A stretch of 64,000 bases of DNA from Vanilla planifolia (Eukaryota; Streptophyta; Magnoliopsida; Asparagales; Orchidaceae), in the NCBI GenBank assembly GCA_023846275.1, contig JAIUJO010000145.1, positions 207,001-271,000 of the forward strand, read 5' to 3'. Below the pieces are notes generated by a model. The model was not told where the DNA came from and did no database searches. It was given only the letters and a program-made list of their open reading frames with translations. The position numbers were made by a program, and so were the translations under genes. This document shows, piece by piece, positions 1 through 12,550 of this stretch (within the stretch, counting starts at the first letter, position 1; every line of letters starts with the position of its first letter).

Positions 1-40
1 TGGATTGTTGAGTCTAGAGAAATCCTTGTGTTACTCATTT
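1..40 (+). pseudogene. 3' end of a decayed 5S rRNA copy (truncated by window edge)
   Basis: The first bases, ggattgttgagtctagag, align with the plant 5S C box and are followed by aaatccttgtgtta, matching the gaagtcctcgtgttgca end. A T-rich run at 37-46 sits where a Pol III terminator would be. It is on the plus strand, opposite to the next ten copies to the right, so an orientation switch lies between it and the copy at 785. The A box lies outside the window. Heavy decay makes function very unlikely. Confidence 0.6.
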
Positions 41-350
41 TTTATTGTATTTGCTTTTTGATGAATTAGAGTTGACTTTATCAATATGTTAATATTTATC
101 AATGACATAATTATATGTAATTTTTTATTGTAATAAAATTTTGTTATTATCAGTAAGTATTAAGTTTATAATATTATTATTATTTTCATATATTACTAAA
201 TATAGCAATTCATATGATGAAATAAAAAATAATTTTAATATAATTTAATATTGGGTAGCATAACTTATATCATCTATAATAGAGTAGAAATTATAAATAT
301 TTATAGTAGTACATACATGTTATGTTTAAAAGTTTTGTAATGAAATAATA

Positions 351-430
<80 letters not shown>
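41..430 (+). repeat. Plus-oriented 5S-unit spacer ending in (AC)7(AT)33
   Basis: This AT-rich spacer reads in the same direction as the right-hand flank. The string cataacttatatcatctat near 258 has counterparts at about 14,015, 59,740 and 62,220. It therefore belongs to the same repeat family but is inverted relative to 431-13,965. No open frame of interest is present. Confidence 0.6.
351..430 (+). repeat. Compound microsatellite (AC)7(AT)33
   Basis: Seven AC units (351-364) run directly into 33 AT units (365-430). The array lies at the centre of an inverted pair of 5S units: spacer sequence around 258-330 reappears as a diverged reverse complement around 535-600. The AC part occupies the spacer slot in which the giant CA block sits elsewhere in this window. 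A long pure AT run can extrude as a cruciform. Confidence 0.9.
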
Positions 431-438
<8 letters not shown>

Positions 439-782
439 TTTTACATTCATTTTATAATTTTAAGAATTTTATGTAACATCATATAATGTTATTATATTAA
501 AAAATCTTCATAAATAACCTTTATAAATAACCTTTATATATTATTATAAATATATATTTATTCTACACTATTATAGGTTATATATTTTAAGTTACCCATA
601 ATTAAATTATTTTCAAGTTATTGTATTATTACATAACATGAAGTGTTAAATTTAATATCAATAACCAAATTTAAATTATACAATATGATTCATAAATACA
701 ATATTTTTGCTTAGTAATGCATTATTAAAATAAACTATTACTTATTAGAAAAAAGAATGTTATTAAAAATCTTCGTTCAACA

Positions 783-890
783 AAGAATTTTCTTATTATG
801 ACACACATCCGTGCACTTCTCTCACCCATGCATGATTAGCGTTAGAGTGTTAATGAAATCCAGTTCTGTAACATTCGTGTGATCACACAT
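783..890 (-). pseudogene. Decayed 5S rRNA copy L1
   Basis: Read on the minus strand, the middle is gcatgggtgagag, matching the plant gcttgggcgagag with its CpG changed to TG. The C-box region, ggatgtgtgtcat, and the 3' end are recognisable but weak. The A box has diverged (ctctaacgctaatc). It is the first minus copy after the inversion centred near 430. Confidence 0.6.
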
Positions 891-1123
891 GCACAAAAAA
901 GCCACAAAATCATAGTTGTGCTACTATTGCCATGAAAATAATGAACTTTTAATAAAAAGTTTCCAATATCAATACTTTAGTTATGTTGAATTAATAACAA
1001 ATTATTTTTATTATAATTCCATTTTAGTAAACATTCATACAAAAGAATTATTTCTTTTAAATTACAACTCAAAAAAATTAAATTATATATTAATTATATT
1101 TAATATTAAATGCATATTTATTA

Positions 1124-1135
<12 letters not shown>

Positions 1136-1171
<36 letters not shown>
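1136..1171 (+). repeat. (AT)18 microsatellite
   Basis: A pure AT run preceded by catacata. It lies between copy L1 and its purine tract, and a shorter, interrupted TA-rich run near 2,588-2,610 lies in the same place in the next unit. It supplies the Tyr/Ile tail of a spurious open frame at 916-1,173. Confidence 0.9.
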
Positions 1172-1175
<4 letters not shown>

Positions 1176-1212
1176 GTGCATAATATCACAAATTTTTTAC
1201 TTATTCTTAATT

Positions 1213-1547
1213 GTTGGAGATGAAAAAAGAGTAATGAAGATGGACATAAGTATACTAAAAGTGAGAGAATTAATTGAAAATAGAGAGAGAGAAATGAAAA
1301 TAATAATAGAGTGAGAAGGGATACATTACTACATGAAGGGAAAAAGAAACAAAGGGAATGAGATTGAGAGAATAAATAAAGAAATGAAAGAGAGAAAGAA
1401 ATTAAAAAAGCTTAGAGAGGAGTGTGAGGGTAAGGGAAAGTTGAAGAAATAAAAGGAAAGACAAAAAGAAGAATAATAATGAGAGAGAAGAAAAAGAGAG
1501 AATATGAGAGCTGTTGAGATAATGAGAAAAAGTTAGGGAAATAATTA
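1213..1547 (-). repeat. GA-rich (CT-rich on minus) tract of unit L1
   Basis: About 330 bp dominated by gag, aga and gaa with almost no C on the plus strand. In 5S sense it is a pyrimidine tract. It begins after a conserved lead-in, ttaattgttggaga, and ends at ataattaaatgaaagata. Confidence 0.8.
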
Positions 1548-2169
1548 AATGAAAGATATATCTTAATAATTTAACATATAGTACTTATCAATATTAATTT
1601 TTTAAACTCTTATAAAATTAAATATTATTTGAGTACAATAATATCTTGATGTTTTCTTGTTTTTTTACCATATTATAAAATTTTAAAATATTTTTTTATT
1701 AATAGTTTAATTTTAGTTTATAAATAATTATAATTTTTAAAAATTAATTAATTGATAATTATTATCATTATTTCAAATGTCATCTTTATAAGAAACAAAT
1801 ATGTAACAAATATTAATAATACCTCATATTCATGATATAATATTAACTTGTTATGTTTTTAATATATTATTATTGTATTATGAATCCTTTTATATTGTAT
1901 TTTTTAATATTATAAATATATTATAATTCTAGTCTATTATAGTTGATATCTTTTAATATATCCAACATTAAATTTTTTTTAAGTTCTTTTTATATTTTCT
2001 ATGAAGTGTTATATATAATAATAAATGAAAGTGATATTTATGTTATGAAGTTAATATTAGCAATTAATTGATAAAATATATATTAGAAAGTATTTTTGAT
2101 CACCTAAAAATATCAACATATTATTAAAATCAATTATCGTTTATAAGAAAAGAGAATACTATGAAAAAT

Positions 2170-2286
2170 ATGAGCAGCACAAGTGATTCTCTATGGCACG
2201 CCTATCCAAGTACTATGCCCACCAAGGCATACTTACTTTTATGTTCTACAAAAATCATGTTCTATAATATTTGTGTGGTTGCACAA
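2170..2286 (-). pseudogene. Decayed 5S rRNA copy L2
   Basis: On the minus strand it reads gtaagtatgccttggtgggc, then gtacttggataggcgtgcc. These correspond to the A box, the intermediate element and the C box of plant 5S. The 5' third is the worst preserved part, with ATAT substitutions where the GGATCC region should be. Confidence 0.7.
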
Positions 2287-2650
2287 GCATAAAAAAGTTT
2301 AAAACTAATACTTATGTGATTATTGTCTAAAAAATAATGAACTCATTAAGAAATATTTATATGACCATGCATACTCTTCTCAAAAAACATTTTAATTTTA
2401 TTATATATATAATAATATATTCCAATATTAATGCTTTAAATATATTGAGCTAATTAGAAATTATTTATATTATTATTTCTCATAGATTAGACATAAACAA
2501 AAACATTTTCCATTAAAATATAGTTCTTATAAATAAAAAAATAAATTATTTATTAATTATAAAAAATAGAAAATATTTTTATTAATATGTATATATATAT
2601 ATGTATATATTAAAATATGCAACATGAGAGATGTCTTTATAATCTTAATT

Positions 2651-3000
2651 GATGGTGATAAAAGAAGACTTAATAGTGATGGAGATAGGCATACTGATGA
2701 GAAAAGTCATTAATAAGTAAGAGAGAGTAGAAAGCAAAGTATTAATGAGGAGAGAAGTGAGAGGATTTAATGAAGAAAAAGAAAATACAAAAAAGAAAGA
2801 GGATAAAAGGAAGGCAAAAAATAAAAAATAAAAAATCAAATGAAAGAATGAGTGAAATGAGAAAATAAATAAAGATAAAAGAGAGACGATGACGAAAAAA
2901 AGAGATAGAGAGAGGGGAGATGAAGAAGTGAATGATAATGGAAGAAGTAAGAAAGTTAGGACAAGAAATCTTTTATGATAAAGTGAAGCAAGAAGGAAAA
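2651..3000 (-). repeat. GA-rich tract of unit L2
   Basis: A 350-bp purine-rich tract. The minus-strand open frame at 2,645-2,839 (Phe/Leu/Ser-rich) is a by-product of its pyrimidine-rich complement and has no family resemblance. Confidence 0.8.
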
Positions 3001-3324
3001 ATAATTAAATAAAAGCTATATCTGAATAATTTAATTTATAATATTTTTTAAACTTTAATATGACAAAGATATATAATATTAAATTTTGCTTAAATAAATT
3101 AAAAAAGTTGAAGTTTTATTTTACTTTAATATATTACAAAATTTTAAGAGATATGTGACTATTAACGTACTATTATTTAATTAATACATTTAATGGAAGT
3201 AGTTAACTATATAATAAATAACATCATTATTCAAGGATAATATCTTCATATTATATTATATAGATAATAAATATAAATAATATTTCATATTTTTAATAAA
3301 ATGCTATTTAGTTCAATTCATACA

Positions 3325-3372
3325 AACACACACACACACGCACATGCACACACAAACACACACACACACATA
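3325..3372 (+). repeat. Degenerate (AC)n array inside a 5S spacer
   Basis: AC repeats with acgc, atgc and aaac interruptions, the same interruption types that fill the 43-kb block. It lies in the spacer slot equivalent to 351-364, but in a minus-oriented unit, so it is GT in unit sense. It looks like a miniature version of the giant block. Confidence 0.85.
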
Positions 3373-3642
3373 TGACAATATACAAAAATATGAAATATTT
3401 TTATTGTAGACATAGGTTATGTTCCCAAACATTAAATTTTGTTATTGTTGTTATTTTATTACATTATATAAGATGGTATATTTCACAATATAAAAAAATG
3501 ATAAGAAATATATATAATTCATATTACAAAAATAATGAAAGTGGAAATTACACAACAGCATTCATAATTATTTCATTTAGAAAAATTAACATATTATTAA
3601 AATTAATTTTTGCTGATAAGACTAACAAATGCTATGAAAAAT

Positions 3643-3752
3643 ATGTGTAAGATATGAAATGCTAAAAAAGTCATTGGTCTTGATACTACTCACCCATGCA
3701 TGCTTAACTTTGATTCCAATGCTCTAATGATGGTATTGTTGTAAATGCATAT
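3643..3752 (-). pseudogene. Decayed 5S rRNA copy L3
   Basis: The minus strand carries a well-kept A box, caaagttaagcatgcatgg, followed by gtgagtagtatcaagacc. Conservation drops sharply in the C box and 3' end. The aagcatgc form shows the ancestral aagcgtgc CpG replaced by CA. Confidence 0.72.
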
Positions 3753-4069
3753 CGAAGTTTAGAAGCTTATATCGATGTGATTATAGTCTCAAAATAATAA
3801 TTATTCAATTAAGTTTCTAAATTATCATAAAAAATACGTTAACAAATAATTTCATTTTTATTATATTTGTCTTTATATAATCCAATATTAATAGAACAGG
3901 TTTATTAAATTAATAAGAAATTATTTGTATTCTACTAAATAATAGTTCTTATAAATAAAAAAAAATTATTAATTTTTACAAATAATTTATTTATTATGTA
4001 AAATATGCATTAAAGAGTATAACATGTGAGATATTTTTATTCATATTATTTAATGGTGCTAAAATAACT

Positions 4070-4365
4070 GATTGTGGTGATGGAGATAAGAAAATTGCAA
4101 TTTATTAAGAGTCATAGATAGATAAAAGGGACAAAGAGAAAAATATTAATAGAGAAAAGGAGAGAGGAGAGAGAGAGAGATAGAAGATATAGAAGATGGA
4201 AAACTAAGTGAAAGAAAGAGACAAATGATAAAATAGAAACATAAATGAGATGAGGGCGAGAGAAAGATAAATAGATAAAGTATATAGAGGTAAGTAGACA
4301 ATGACAATGGGAGAGAGAACCACGTGAACTATGAAAGATGTTGAGATAAAGAAAAAAGTGAAATA
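4070..4365 (-). repeat. GA-rich tract of unit L3
   Basis: A purine tract with a pure gagagagagaga core near 4,165. The T and C content of its first 80 bp is higher than in the other tracts, suggesting local decay. Confidence 0.78.
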
Positions 4366-4942
4366 AGTAATTTAATAAATGTTATTTCATAATAAATAAA
4401 TTTATAATATTTTTAACATGAACATATTAGAAATTTAAAAAATTAAATGTTAATAAAATACAACTACAATTCATAGTTTTGAAGTAAGTTCTTATGCTGT
4501 AAAGATTTAAAATATATGTTGAATATTCATATAATTTTATTTTATTAATACATAAAATTTTAAAATAAATTAAGTGTTAAATGTATTTATTATTTATAGA
4601 TATTACCATAATATGAACATAATATTTCATCTTCATGATATAATTTTTAATAGTTAATTTTAAGTAATAAATTATTATTATTTTAAAAAACATTAGTACA
4701 AAGGATATACATATATATAAAGTACATATGTTATACTTTATTATAGTTGATAAAAGTTATGTCACGTAAATTTTAATTATATTATAGTTATTAATTTGTT
4801 ATATCAAATATAGGTGATAATAGTAAATAATAACAAAAATGAAGATCATAAAATATAATTCTTAATTATGTTATTCTTGAATATAAACATATTACTAAAA
4901 TCAACTTCTTTTCTAATTAAAAGTTTTACAATGAAAAAATAT

Positions 4943-5057
4943 ATGAAACATGAGAACTTGTCAAAGGGTCATCCAACAATATGCTACTATTACTAAAGCA
5001 TGCTTAATTTTGTAATTCTAATGACACTCAAGTTATAATAATGGTGGTCTTACATGT
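4943..5057 (-). pseudogene. Decayed 5S rRNA copy L4
   Basis: Minus-strand reading gives acaaaattaagcatgcttta (A box) and gttggatgaccc (C-box remnant). The spurious minus-strand frame at 5,050-5,235 lies just beside this copy and has no coding character. Confidence 0.65.
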
Positions 5058-5394
5058 AAACAAAAGTTAGAAAATCATTCATGTGTGATTTTTGACCAAA
5101 AAATAAAGGATTAATCAAGAAATTTTTTAGATTGTTAAGCATACATTGTTTTGAAAAATATTTTAATTCTATTATATTTGTAGTAATATATTTGAATATC
5201 GATATTTTATTTATAATAAATTTATTAGAAATCATTTATATTATTATTATCTTTAATGTAAAAATTCACGCCTAAGAATTATTATGAATATTAATTTTTT
5301 GTTTAATTAAAAACAATAACAAAATATATTAACTATTATATATGTGTATATCAAAGTGCTTAAATCAAATGATTTCTTAATTAATCTCATTTGT

Positions 5395-5667
5395 TGGTGC
5401 TTAGAAATGAGATAATGGTGTTAAAGATAAGTGTTTTTAAAGAGAGATAGTTATGTTTATAAAGGAGAGAGATAGAAAATAAATAAAAGAGAGATGGTAA
5501 AACTTATGGAGTGGCTAAATAACAACATGAAAAAGTGAAACAAATAGACAAAATGAAGAGAGGGGGTTAGTGGAAGACAACGATGGAGAATAGTTTTCAA
5601 ATATGAGATTGTAATGTGAGAGATCAGAAAATATGAGATTAGGTAGAAAGAGTGAGAAATAATTCCA
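5395..5667 (-). repeat. GA-rich tract of unit L4
   Basis: A purine-rich tract, shorter and more interrupted than its neighbours, with a g-run (gagagggggt) near 5,555. Confidence 0.75.
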
Positions 5668-6307
5668 TAAATGTTTTAATAAAAAATTTAACATATTATA
5701 TTTCTTAATGTTAAAATGATAAACATATATAATATTAAATATAATTTAAATGCAATAAGTATTCAACATTGTTTTATTATCATACTATAACAAAAAAATT
5801 TAAAGTGCATGATGCGATTTAATTTAATATGATTTTATTAATATGTGTAATTTAAAATGTTAACTAAATAATAAACAATGTTAAAACTCTTAGATATTAT
5901 CTTCATTTGACATAATATATAACAAATATAAGAAATATTTTAGATCAATGATATAATTTTGGGTACTTTATGACATATAATATATTTTATTTAATTAAAA
6001 AGCCTTCATATATACCATACATGTGTTACATTATAAATATATATTAACTCTACTTTATTTTAGTTGATCGGTTATGATGCCACAATTAAATGTTCTTTTT
6101 GTTATTAATTTATTACATCATTTGAGCTATCGTAGTTAATACCATTTTAAAATAATAACAATTTTAAAAATTATTATAAACAAAAAGTATAAAGCTCTTG
6201 AAATTATTAAATATTATTCATAATAATGTTTTTATAAGTATTACCCTATTTTTAGAAAAAATGTTCTTCATTAAAAAAATTGCATAAACATTTTGTATAG
6301 TAGCACT

Positions 6308-6408
6308 TTCTAAAAGGTGATGCAGCATAGAGATACTATCACCCAGGAATGCTTGATAGTGAATTTCTAGTGAAATTCAGTGACATATTGTTAATGTGGT
6401 CATAAGTT
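6308..6408 (-). pseudogene. Decayed 5S rRNA copy L5
   Basis: The minus strand shows actatcaagcattcctgggt then gatagtatctc, aligning to the A box and intermediate element. The 3' portion aligns only loosely (ctgcatcacctttta for the C box). This is one of the weakest full-length relics. Confidence 0.55.
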
Positions 6409-6756
6409 TATCCAAAAGCAAAACAATTGTGCCTCTTAGGTTCTTACACTAAAAATAATGAGTTATGTAGGAAATGTTCTAATTATCTAGCTTAAAATTT
6501 TATAAAATTATTTTTATTACTTATGCCATAATATATCAAAATATTAATACTTTAGATATATTGAATTAATAATAAAATTATCTATATTATTATTTCCCAT
6601 GAAGTGAGCATTCATATATAGGAATTATATAGACTTAATTTTAGTTCTTATAAAGAAAACTTTCAAATTATTTATTAGCTATAAATAAAGCCTCTATAAT
6701 AATTATTTAAAATATAATTCAATGTGTTAAATACAAGTGATGTTTTTATTAATATT

Positions 6757-7117
6757 AGTTGTTGGAGTTAAAGAAGAGGGATAAAGCTAATTGATTTAAG
6801 TATATTAAAAGAGAGAGGGAGTCATGGCAAAATAGGGGTGAGATGAAGAAAAAACTAATAATAAAGAGATGAGAGAGATGATTGAATTAAGGAAAAAAGA
6901 GTAAAATAGAAAAGGGAGAAGATTAAGGTGATAAAGAAACTAAATAAAAATTAAAGGAGAAATTTGAAAATAATGAGAGATAGAGAATAGAGAGAGTGAG
7001 GGGATTTCCAAGAGATGGAGATGAGAAAAATAAGAGAATGGCAATGAGAGGAAATTGTTAGTGAGAGAATATGACTTCTATTGAGAAAATGAGACAGAAG
7101 TGAGAAATAATTAAATA
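6757..7117 (-). repeat. GA-rich tract of unit L5
   Basis: A 360-bp purine tract, the longest of the set. It starts after ttagttgttggagtt, the same lead-in seen before tracts L1 and L2. Confidence 0.8.
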
Positions 7118-7869
7118 GATGTTATATCTAAATAACATATAATAGTAACTAATATTAACATATTAAACATATATAACATTAAGTATTATTAAAATATAAT
7201 GAATAATTAATTGTTTTTTTAGATTTTATTATATTACAAAAGTTTAAAGTATATGTTGACTATTAATATAATATTTTTATTAAACAAACTATATCTAAAA
7301 ATTTTAAGTTATCATACTTCTTAATATTAACCTAATATATTTAGTAAAATTTTATTTAAATAAAAACTTTCTGAGATTTTTAGTATTTATGTGAATTATA
7401 AATGTTTAAAGTTTTTGTTTATTATTGATTTAACTTTTTCTTTATTAATACATAAATTTAAAATATAATTTAAATAATAAATAATGGCATTATTTTAAGA
7501 TATTATCTTTATTTGATGTAATGTTTATAATAAATAAAAATAATATTTTACATTACTAATATAAGTTAAGGTAGCTTATTTATTAAATTATTATAGTGCT
7601 AAAAATTTTTATAGACAACATTTATGCACTATTATAAATATATAAGTTCTATTACTTAGCATTCAGTTATATTATATTTAATAACTAGATATATCATATC
7701 AAATGATGTATTAAATATTATATGAAAATGGTAACAATATTTAAAAGTTAATGTTAATGAATATTAACAATAATATAATTTGAAAATTATTATTATAGTT
7801 ATGTTTTTGATGAATTTGAACATATTATTAAAATGAACTTCTTTAATTAAAAAAATCAATACTATAAAA

Positions 7870-7992
7870 AATATGTCTAAAAAGAGTATTTATCAAAAGG
7901 TCACCAATGTTAGAAGTACTCTAGCCAAAGCTTGCTTAACTTTATTATCTCAAAGCTATCCCTTCTTATAATACTTGGGTTGTTATGAATGC
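7870..7992 (-). pseudogene. Decayed 5S rRNA copy L6
   Basis: Minus-strand reading gives aaagttaagcaagctttgg (A box) and cattggtgaccttt (C box). The gap to the previous copy, about 1.56 kb, is the longest here; extra AT-rich spacer around 7,300-7,560 resembles a partial second copy of the spacer. Confidence 0.7.
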
Positions 7993-8299
7993 TTGAATAA
8001 ATAAGAAAATTGAACTTGTGTGACAATTGTCTAAAAAGTAATGAATTGGTCCAAACATTATCTAGGATATACACTTTAAAAAATTATGTTAATTTTATTA
8101 TTTATGTCATAATATATTAAAATATTAATTTTTTAAATATATTTTTTTAATAATAGATTATTTATTTAAAGAAATTTTCATACATAAAAATTGTTATAAA
8201 AATTACAATTGTTTTAATAATAAATAAACAATAAATATTTATTATTGTAAATATATATTACAGTAAATAAAATTAAAATATTTCTTAATTAATCTTAAT

Positions 8300-8640
8300 T
8301 AATGGAGCAAAAATAGATAGTGGTGATAAAGATAAACATTCCATAAAAGAGTAACTAATGGATAGATAAGAGAGAAATAAATGGTAAAATTATGGTAGAT
8401 AGAGAGAAGAGATGATTTATTGAAGAGAGTAAAAAAGAGAGAAGAGAGAAAAAGGGAGATAAAAGGTGTAAATGATAATGCCAAAGATAGAGAAATAAGA
8501 AAATAGAGAGAAATAGAGGAATGAGAGGGTGAAGAGTGGGCTACGAGATAGATAAGGGAAGACAAATAAGAGAAAGATAGTGATAGAGAGAAAAAAATTG
8601 ACACAATGTGAGAGTTATGGATATTAAGAGCAAAAATAAA
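8300..8640 (-). repeat. GA-rich tract of unit L6
   Basis: A purine tract whose complement makes a spurious Ser/Leu/Phe-rich frame at 8,299-8,604. The low-complexity composition explains the absence of stop codons. Confidence 0.8.
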
Positions 8641-9287
8641 AAATTGAATAAAAGTTATATCTCAATAATTTAACTTACAAAATGTATTAATATTAACTTA
8701 CAAAACCTATATAATTTTATATTTTATTTCAATATAATAAAACTTAAAAGTTCTATAACAATTAAGTATATTGCAAATGTTTAAAATATATGATAATTTT
8801 CAATTTAATATTATTTATTAATAATTAAAAATTATAAAGTTAAAAAAATAATAATTAATATCATTAATCTTAGACATCATTTTCATATGACATAATATAT
8901 ATAGTAATTATAAATAAAATTTCATGTTCATGATATACTTTTAGGTTGTTTAAGTTAAAAAAATATATTATTATTGGTATATTAAGAATTGCTTATACAT
9001 AAAATATATTATTATTATAAATGCATGGTAATTTTATTTTATTATAGTTCATATAGTTTACTTTGCTCAGAATTAAATTATATTAGATTTACTATTTTAT
9101 TACAATATATGAAGTGTTATATTTAATTCTATGTGTACGTTATAATAATGTTGAAATCTTAACATTAGTCAATAATAACTAAAATAGAAATTATCGAATA
9201 TCATTCATAATTATGTTATTTACAAATATAACCATATCCCTAAAATGAAATGTCATTCATTAGAGTAACAAATGCTATAAAAAATAT

Positions 9288-9406
9288 GGGCTACATGATG
9301 AATTCTCAAGATATCACCTATCCAAATACTACACTCACCCAAGCATGCTTAATTTTTAATTTCTAATGAGATTCAGCGCTATGATCGTGGTGTGGTCAAA
9401 CATGCA
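9288..9406 (-). pseudogene. Decayed 5S rRNA copy L7 (one of the best preserved)
   Basis: The minus strand reads aagcatgcttgggtgag, then tagtatttggataggtgat. The spacing of A box, intermediate element and C box looks intact. The two CpGs of the ancestral aagcgtgcttgggcgag are both replaced, one by CA and one by TG. This is a good template for rebuilding the family consensus. Confidence 0.78.
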
Positions 9407-9696
9407 TGCAAAATTTGATTAAGCATACCTTTGTGAATAATATATATGTCATAATATATCATAATATTAATACTTTAGTTATTTTAAATTAGAGAGAAAT
9501 TATGTATATTATTATTTGCCATGAAGTTAACATTCAAAAAAGGAATAATTTTCCTAAATTATGGCACTTGAAAAAAAATAAAATAATTTTTTTAATTGTA
9601 AATAACAAAAATATACATTTATTGTTTAAAATATATTAAAATTTTAAACATGTGTGATTTATTAATTAATATTAAATGATACAATTAAAAAAGTAA

Positions 9697-10000
9697 TAAT
9701 GGTTATCGAGATATACTTTGAGAGAGAGAGTCAATGAGGAACATATTAATAATGAGAAAAGAAAAAGATAATTAAAGGAAGTGAATAAGAATTCAAAGAA
9801 GAGAGAGAAGACAAAAAAGATAAAAAGAATAAATAAGAAAATAAAAGATAGAGAGATAGAGAAGAGATGGGGTGAGGGCAGAACAAAAAGTTGTAGAAGG
9901 TAGAGACAAATAAGAGAGCTTTAATACCAGAGAAAAAAATTATGGAATGTGAATGCTTTTGAGATAAAGAGAGAAGTGAAAGAAAGAACTAAAAGAAAGT
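9697..10000 (-). repeat. GA-rich tract of unit L7
   Basis: A purine tract with a gagagagagag core at 9,720-9,732. It ends in gagaagtgaaagaaagaact before the AT-rich spacer resumes. Confidence 0.78.
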
Positions 10001-10295
10001 TATATATAAAAAATTTTACATCTAATATTCATTAATATTAACACGTTAAACGCATGTAATATGAAATATTATCAAAATATAACATTTTTTTGTTTTGTAG
10101 TATTTTAATATATTACAAATATTAAAAATGTATGTTAACTATTAAAAATAGACATTACTTAAAATGTTAATATTAGTAAATAATAACTAATATGGAAATT
10201 ATAAAATGTAATTAAAAATATATTTTCTATTAATTTTAAAATTCTATGAAAATGAACTATCATTCATTAGTAAAATAAATATTATCAAACAATAT

Positions 10296-10412
10296 GTGCA
10301 ACATAAAGACTTCTAAAGAGATCACCCATCCCAATAGTACTCTAGTCAAAGCTTGCTTTACTTTGTAGTTCTAAAGAGATCCTATCATACAATGCTATTG
10401 TGCTCATACAAA
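10296..10412 (-). pseudogene. Decayed 5S rRNA copy L8
   Basis: The minus strand gives a near-intact C box, gggatgggtgatctctt, preceded by gagtactatt (ancestral gtagtacta). The A box aaagtaaagcaagcttt has one notable change (ttaag to taaag). The 5' part, gataggatctctttagaac, retains the GGATC core. Confidence 0.78.
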
Positions 10413-10744
10413 AATACAAAAGTTAGAAAATCATAATTGTGTGATTATTATTTTTAAAAAAATAAACTATTCAAGAAGTTTTAAAATTATCATGAATATA
10501 AACTTTTAAAAATTATTATAACTTTACTATATATGTTTTAATATATTTGAATATTAATATTTTAATTATATTAAAATTAAAATAAGTTATTTATAGTATT
10601 AATTCCTTCAATTTTAATATTCATACATAAGAATTATTGCCAAAGTTAAATTTTTTTTGTTATTTATAAACAATATTAGATTATTTATTATCATAAATAT
10701 ATGTTAAAGTGTTTAAGGAAAAAATTTCTTAATGAATCTTAATT

Positions 10745-11055
10745 AGTAGTGCTTAAAAAAGAAAATAGTCATAACGATAAGTGTTCCAAAAAAGGTGAGG
10801 TCATGGCTAGATAAGATAGAGATAGAGATAAAAGGAAAAAGAGAATGGTGAGAAAGAAAAAAGGTGAGAGAATGTGTATGTAACAATATGAAAGTGACAG
10901 AAAGGATAAGTTAGAGAGAAAGAGAAAAGGGAGGGTGAGGGGAAGACAAAGAGATAGGGAAGGGGAGATGAATAATAGAATAATATCGAGAGAGAAAAGA
11001 AAGTAAAAGATTGTGTGAGCTATTGGGATAAAGAGAAAAAAATGGAAAATAACTA
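10745..11055 (-). repeat. GA-rich tract of unit L8
   Basis: A purine tract. Its complement gives another spurious Phe/Leu/Ser-rich frame (10,769-11,074). Confidence 0.78.
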
Positions 11056-11602
11056 AATAAAAATTATATCTCAATAACTTAAATTTTAGTATTTATTCAT
11101 ATCAATTTGTGAAACATACAAATTCTTAAAAATTATTTTAATATAAAAATATTCTAACTTTCATAAGATTTTAATACATACAACTTAAAAGGTCAATTAA
11201 ATAATATATAACATCATTACTCTTGGTTATTGTTTTCAAATAACATAACATTTATAAAAATTGTAAATAATATTTCATATTAATGATATAATTTTAGGTA
11301 GTTAGGCTTTATAATGCATTATTATTATATTAAAAAACTTTTATATATAGTGCATTTATACTACTATAAATATATATTAACATTAAATTATTATAATTGA
11401 TATATGTTAGTTTGCAAACAATTAAATTATATTAATGTTATTATTTTATTTCATTATATGAAGTGCTATTTTAATATTTTGTGAAAATTATAATGATGCT
11501 AGAAAGTTTAGATTTATAAATAATAACCAAAATGGAAATTATAAACTATCATTCATAATTATTTTATTTTAGAATATTATCTTATTAATAAAATCAAATC
11601 TC

Positions 11603-11692
11603 AATCAAGAGGCCACCCATCCCATTACTACTCCCACCCAAGTACTCTTAACTTTTGATTTCGAATAAGATTTGGTGTTGTTACAAATGAAT
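11603..11692 (-). pseudogene. Decayed 5S rRNA copy L9, 3' end shortened
   Basis: The minus strand reads aaagttaagagtacttgggt, then gggagtagtaatgggatggg and tggcctcttg. The internal promoter region is among the best conserved in the window. The 3' terminal bases after the C box and the usual aaaaatatg lead-in are missing, so a small deletion has joined the spacer to the C box. Confidence 0.75.
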
Positions 11693-11984
11693 ATGAAAGC
11701 CAAATAATCATACTTGTGTGATTGTTGGCTCAAAAGTAATGAATAAAATAAGTTATTTTCAAAATTAACTTGCATAAATTATGTATATTATTATTTCCCT
11801 TCAAGCAAGCAATCAAACAAAAAGCTTTTTTTACTAAATTATAGTACATATATATACCAAATTTATTTTTAATTATAAATAATAGAACATATTTTTATTA
11901 TTTATAATATACAATAAAGCTTGAAAAGTTATATATTTATTAACTAAGATTAATTTATACAACTAAAAAGATAGATAATTGTTA

Positions 11985-12240
11985 TGGAGATTATCTTTGA
12001 GAAGGAGAGAATCATTGATATAGAAGAGAGAGTTAGTTAAGAAATGATTAATAAAGAGAGAAGATAGAGGTGATTGAATGAAGAGAAAAAGAAAAAAGTT
12101 AAGAGAGAGAAGATAGAAGAGATAGAGTGAACAAATAGAAAAGAGAAAATTAGATATGACAAAATATATAGGAGGAGAGAGGGAAAGGGGAGAAGGTGCT
12201 ATCAAATAAGAGAGTTCTAATAAGAGTGAGAATAAATAAA
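11985..12240 (-). repeat. GA-rich tract of unit L9
   Basis: A purine tract of about 255 bp, shorter than average, running into ataaataaaatttatat. Confidence 0.75.
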
Positions 12241-12550
12241 ATTTATATATCATTATAATTTAGAATCGATTATTTATTAATATTAACATGTTAACTCATC
12301 TTATTTAAATATTATTAAAATGCAATAAAAATGTTCAGTTCTATTTATTTAGCATGTTATAGATTTTTAAAATTCATGCCGACTTTTAACATAATATCCC
12401 TTTTAGTAATGCATTTAATTTAAAAAGTGAACATTGATACATAATAACTAAAATAAAAATTACAAATTGTAATTTTAAATTTTTTTTTTGCATTATTAGT
12501 AACATATTATGATAAACAACTATCAAAAATAAAATGATATCAAAAAATAT

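Noticed and set aside
916-1173. 85-codon plus-strand frame
   Set aside because: It sits in AT-rich spacer and ends in an (AT)18 run giving alternating Tyr and Ile.
3372-3650. 92-codon plus-strand frame after the AC array
   Set aside because: It lies in AT-rich spacer homologous to other units where the frame is interrupted, and has no recognisable domain.
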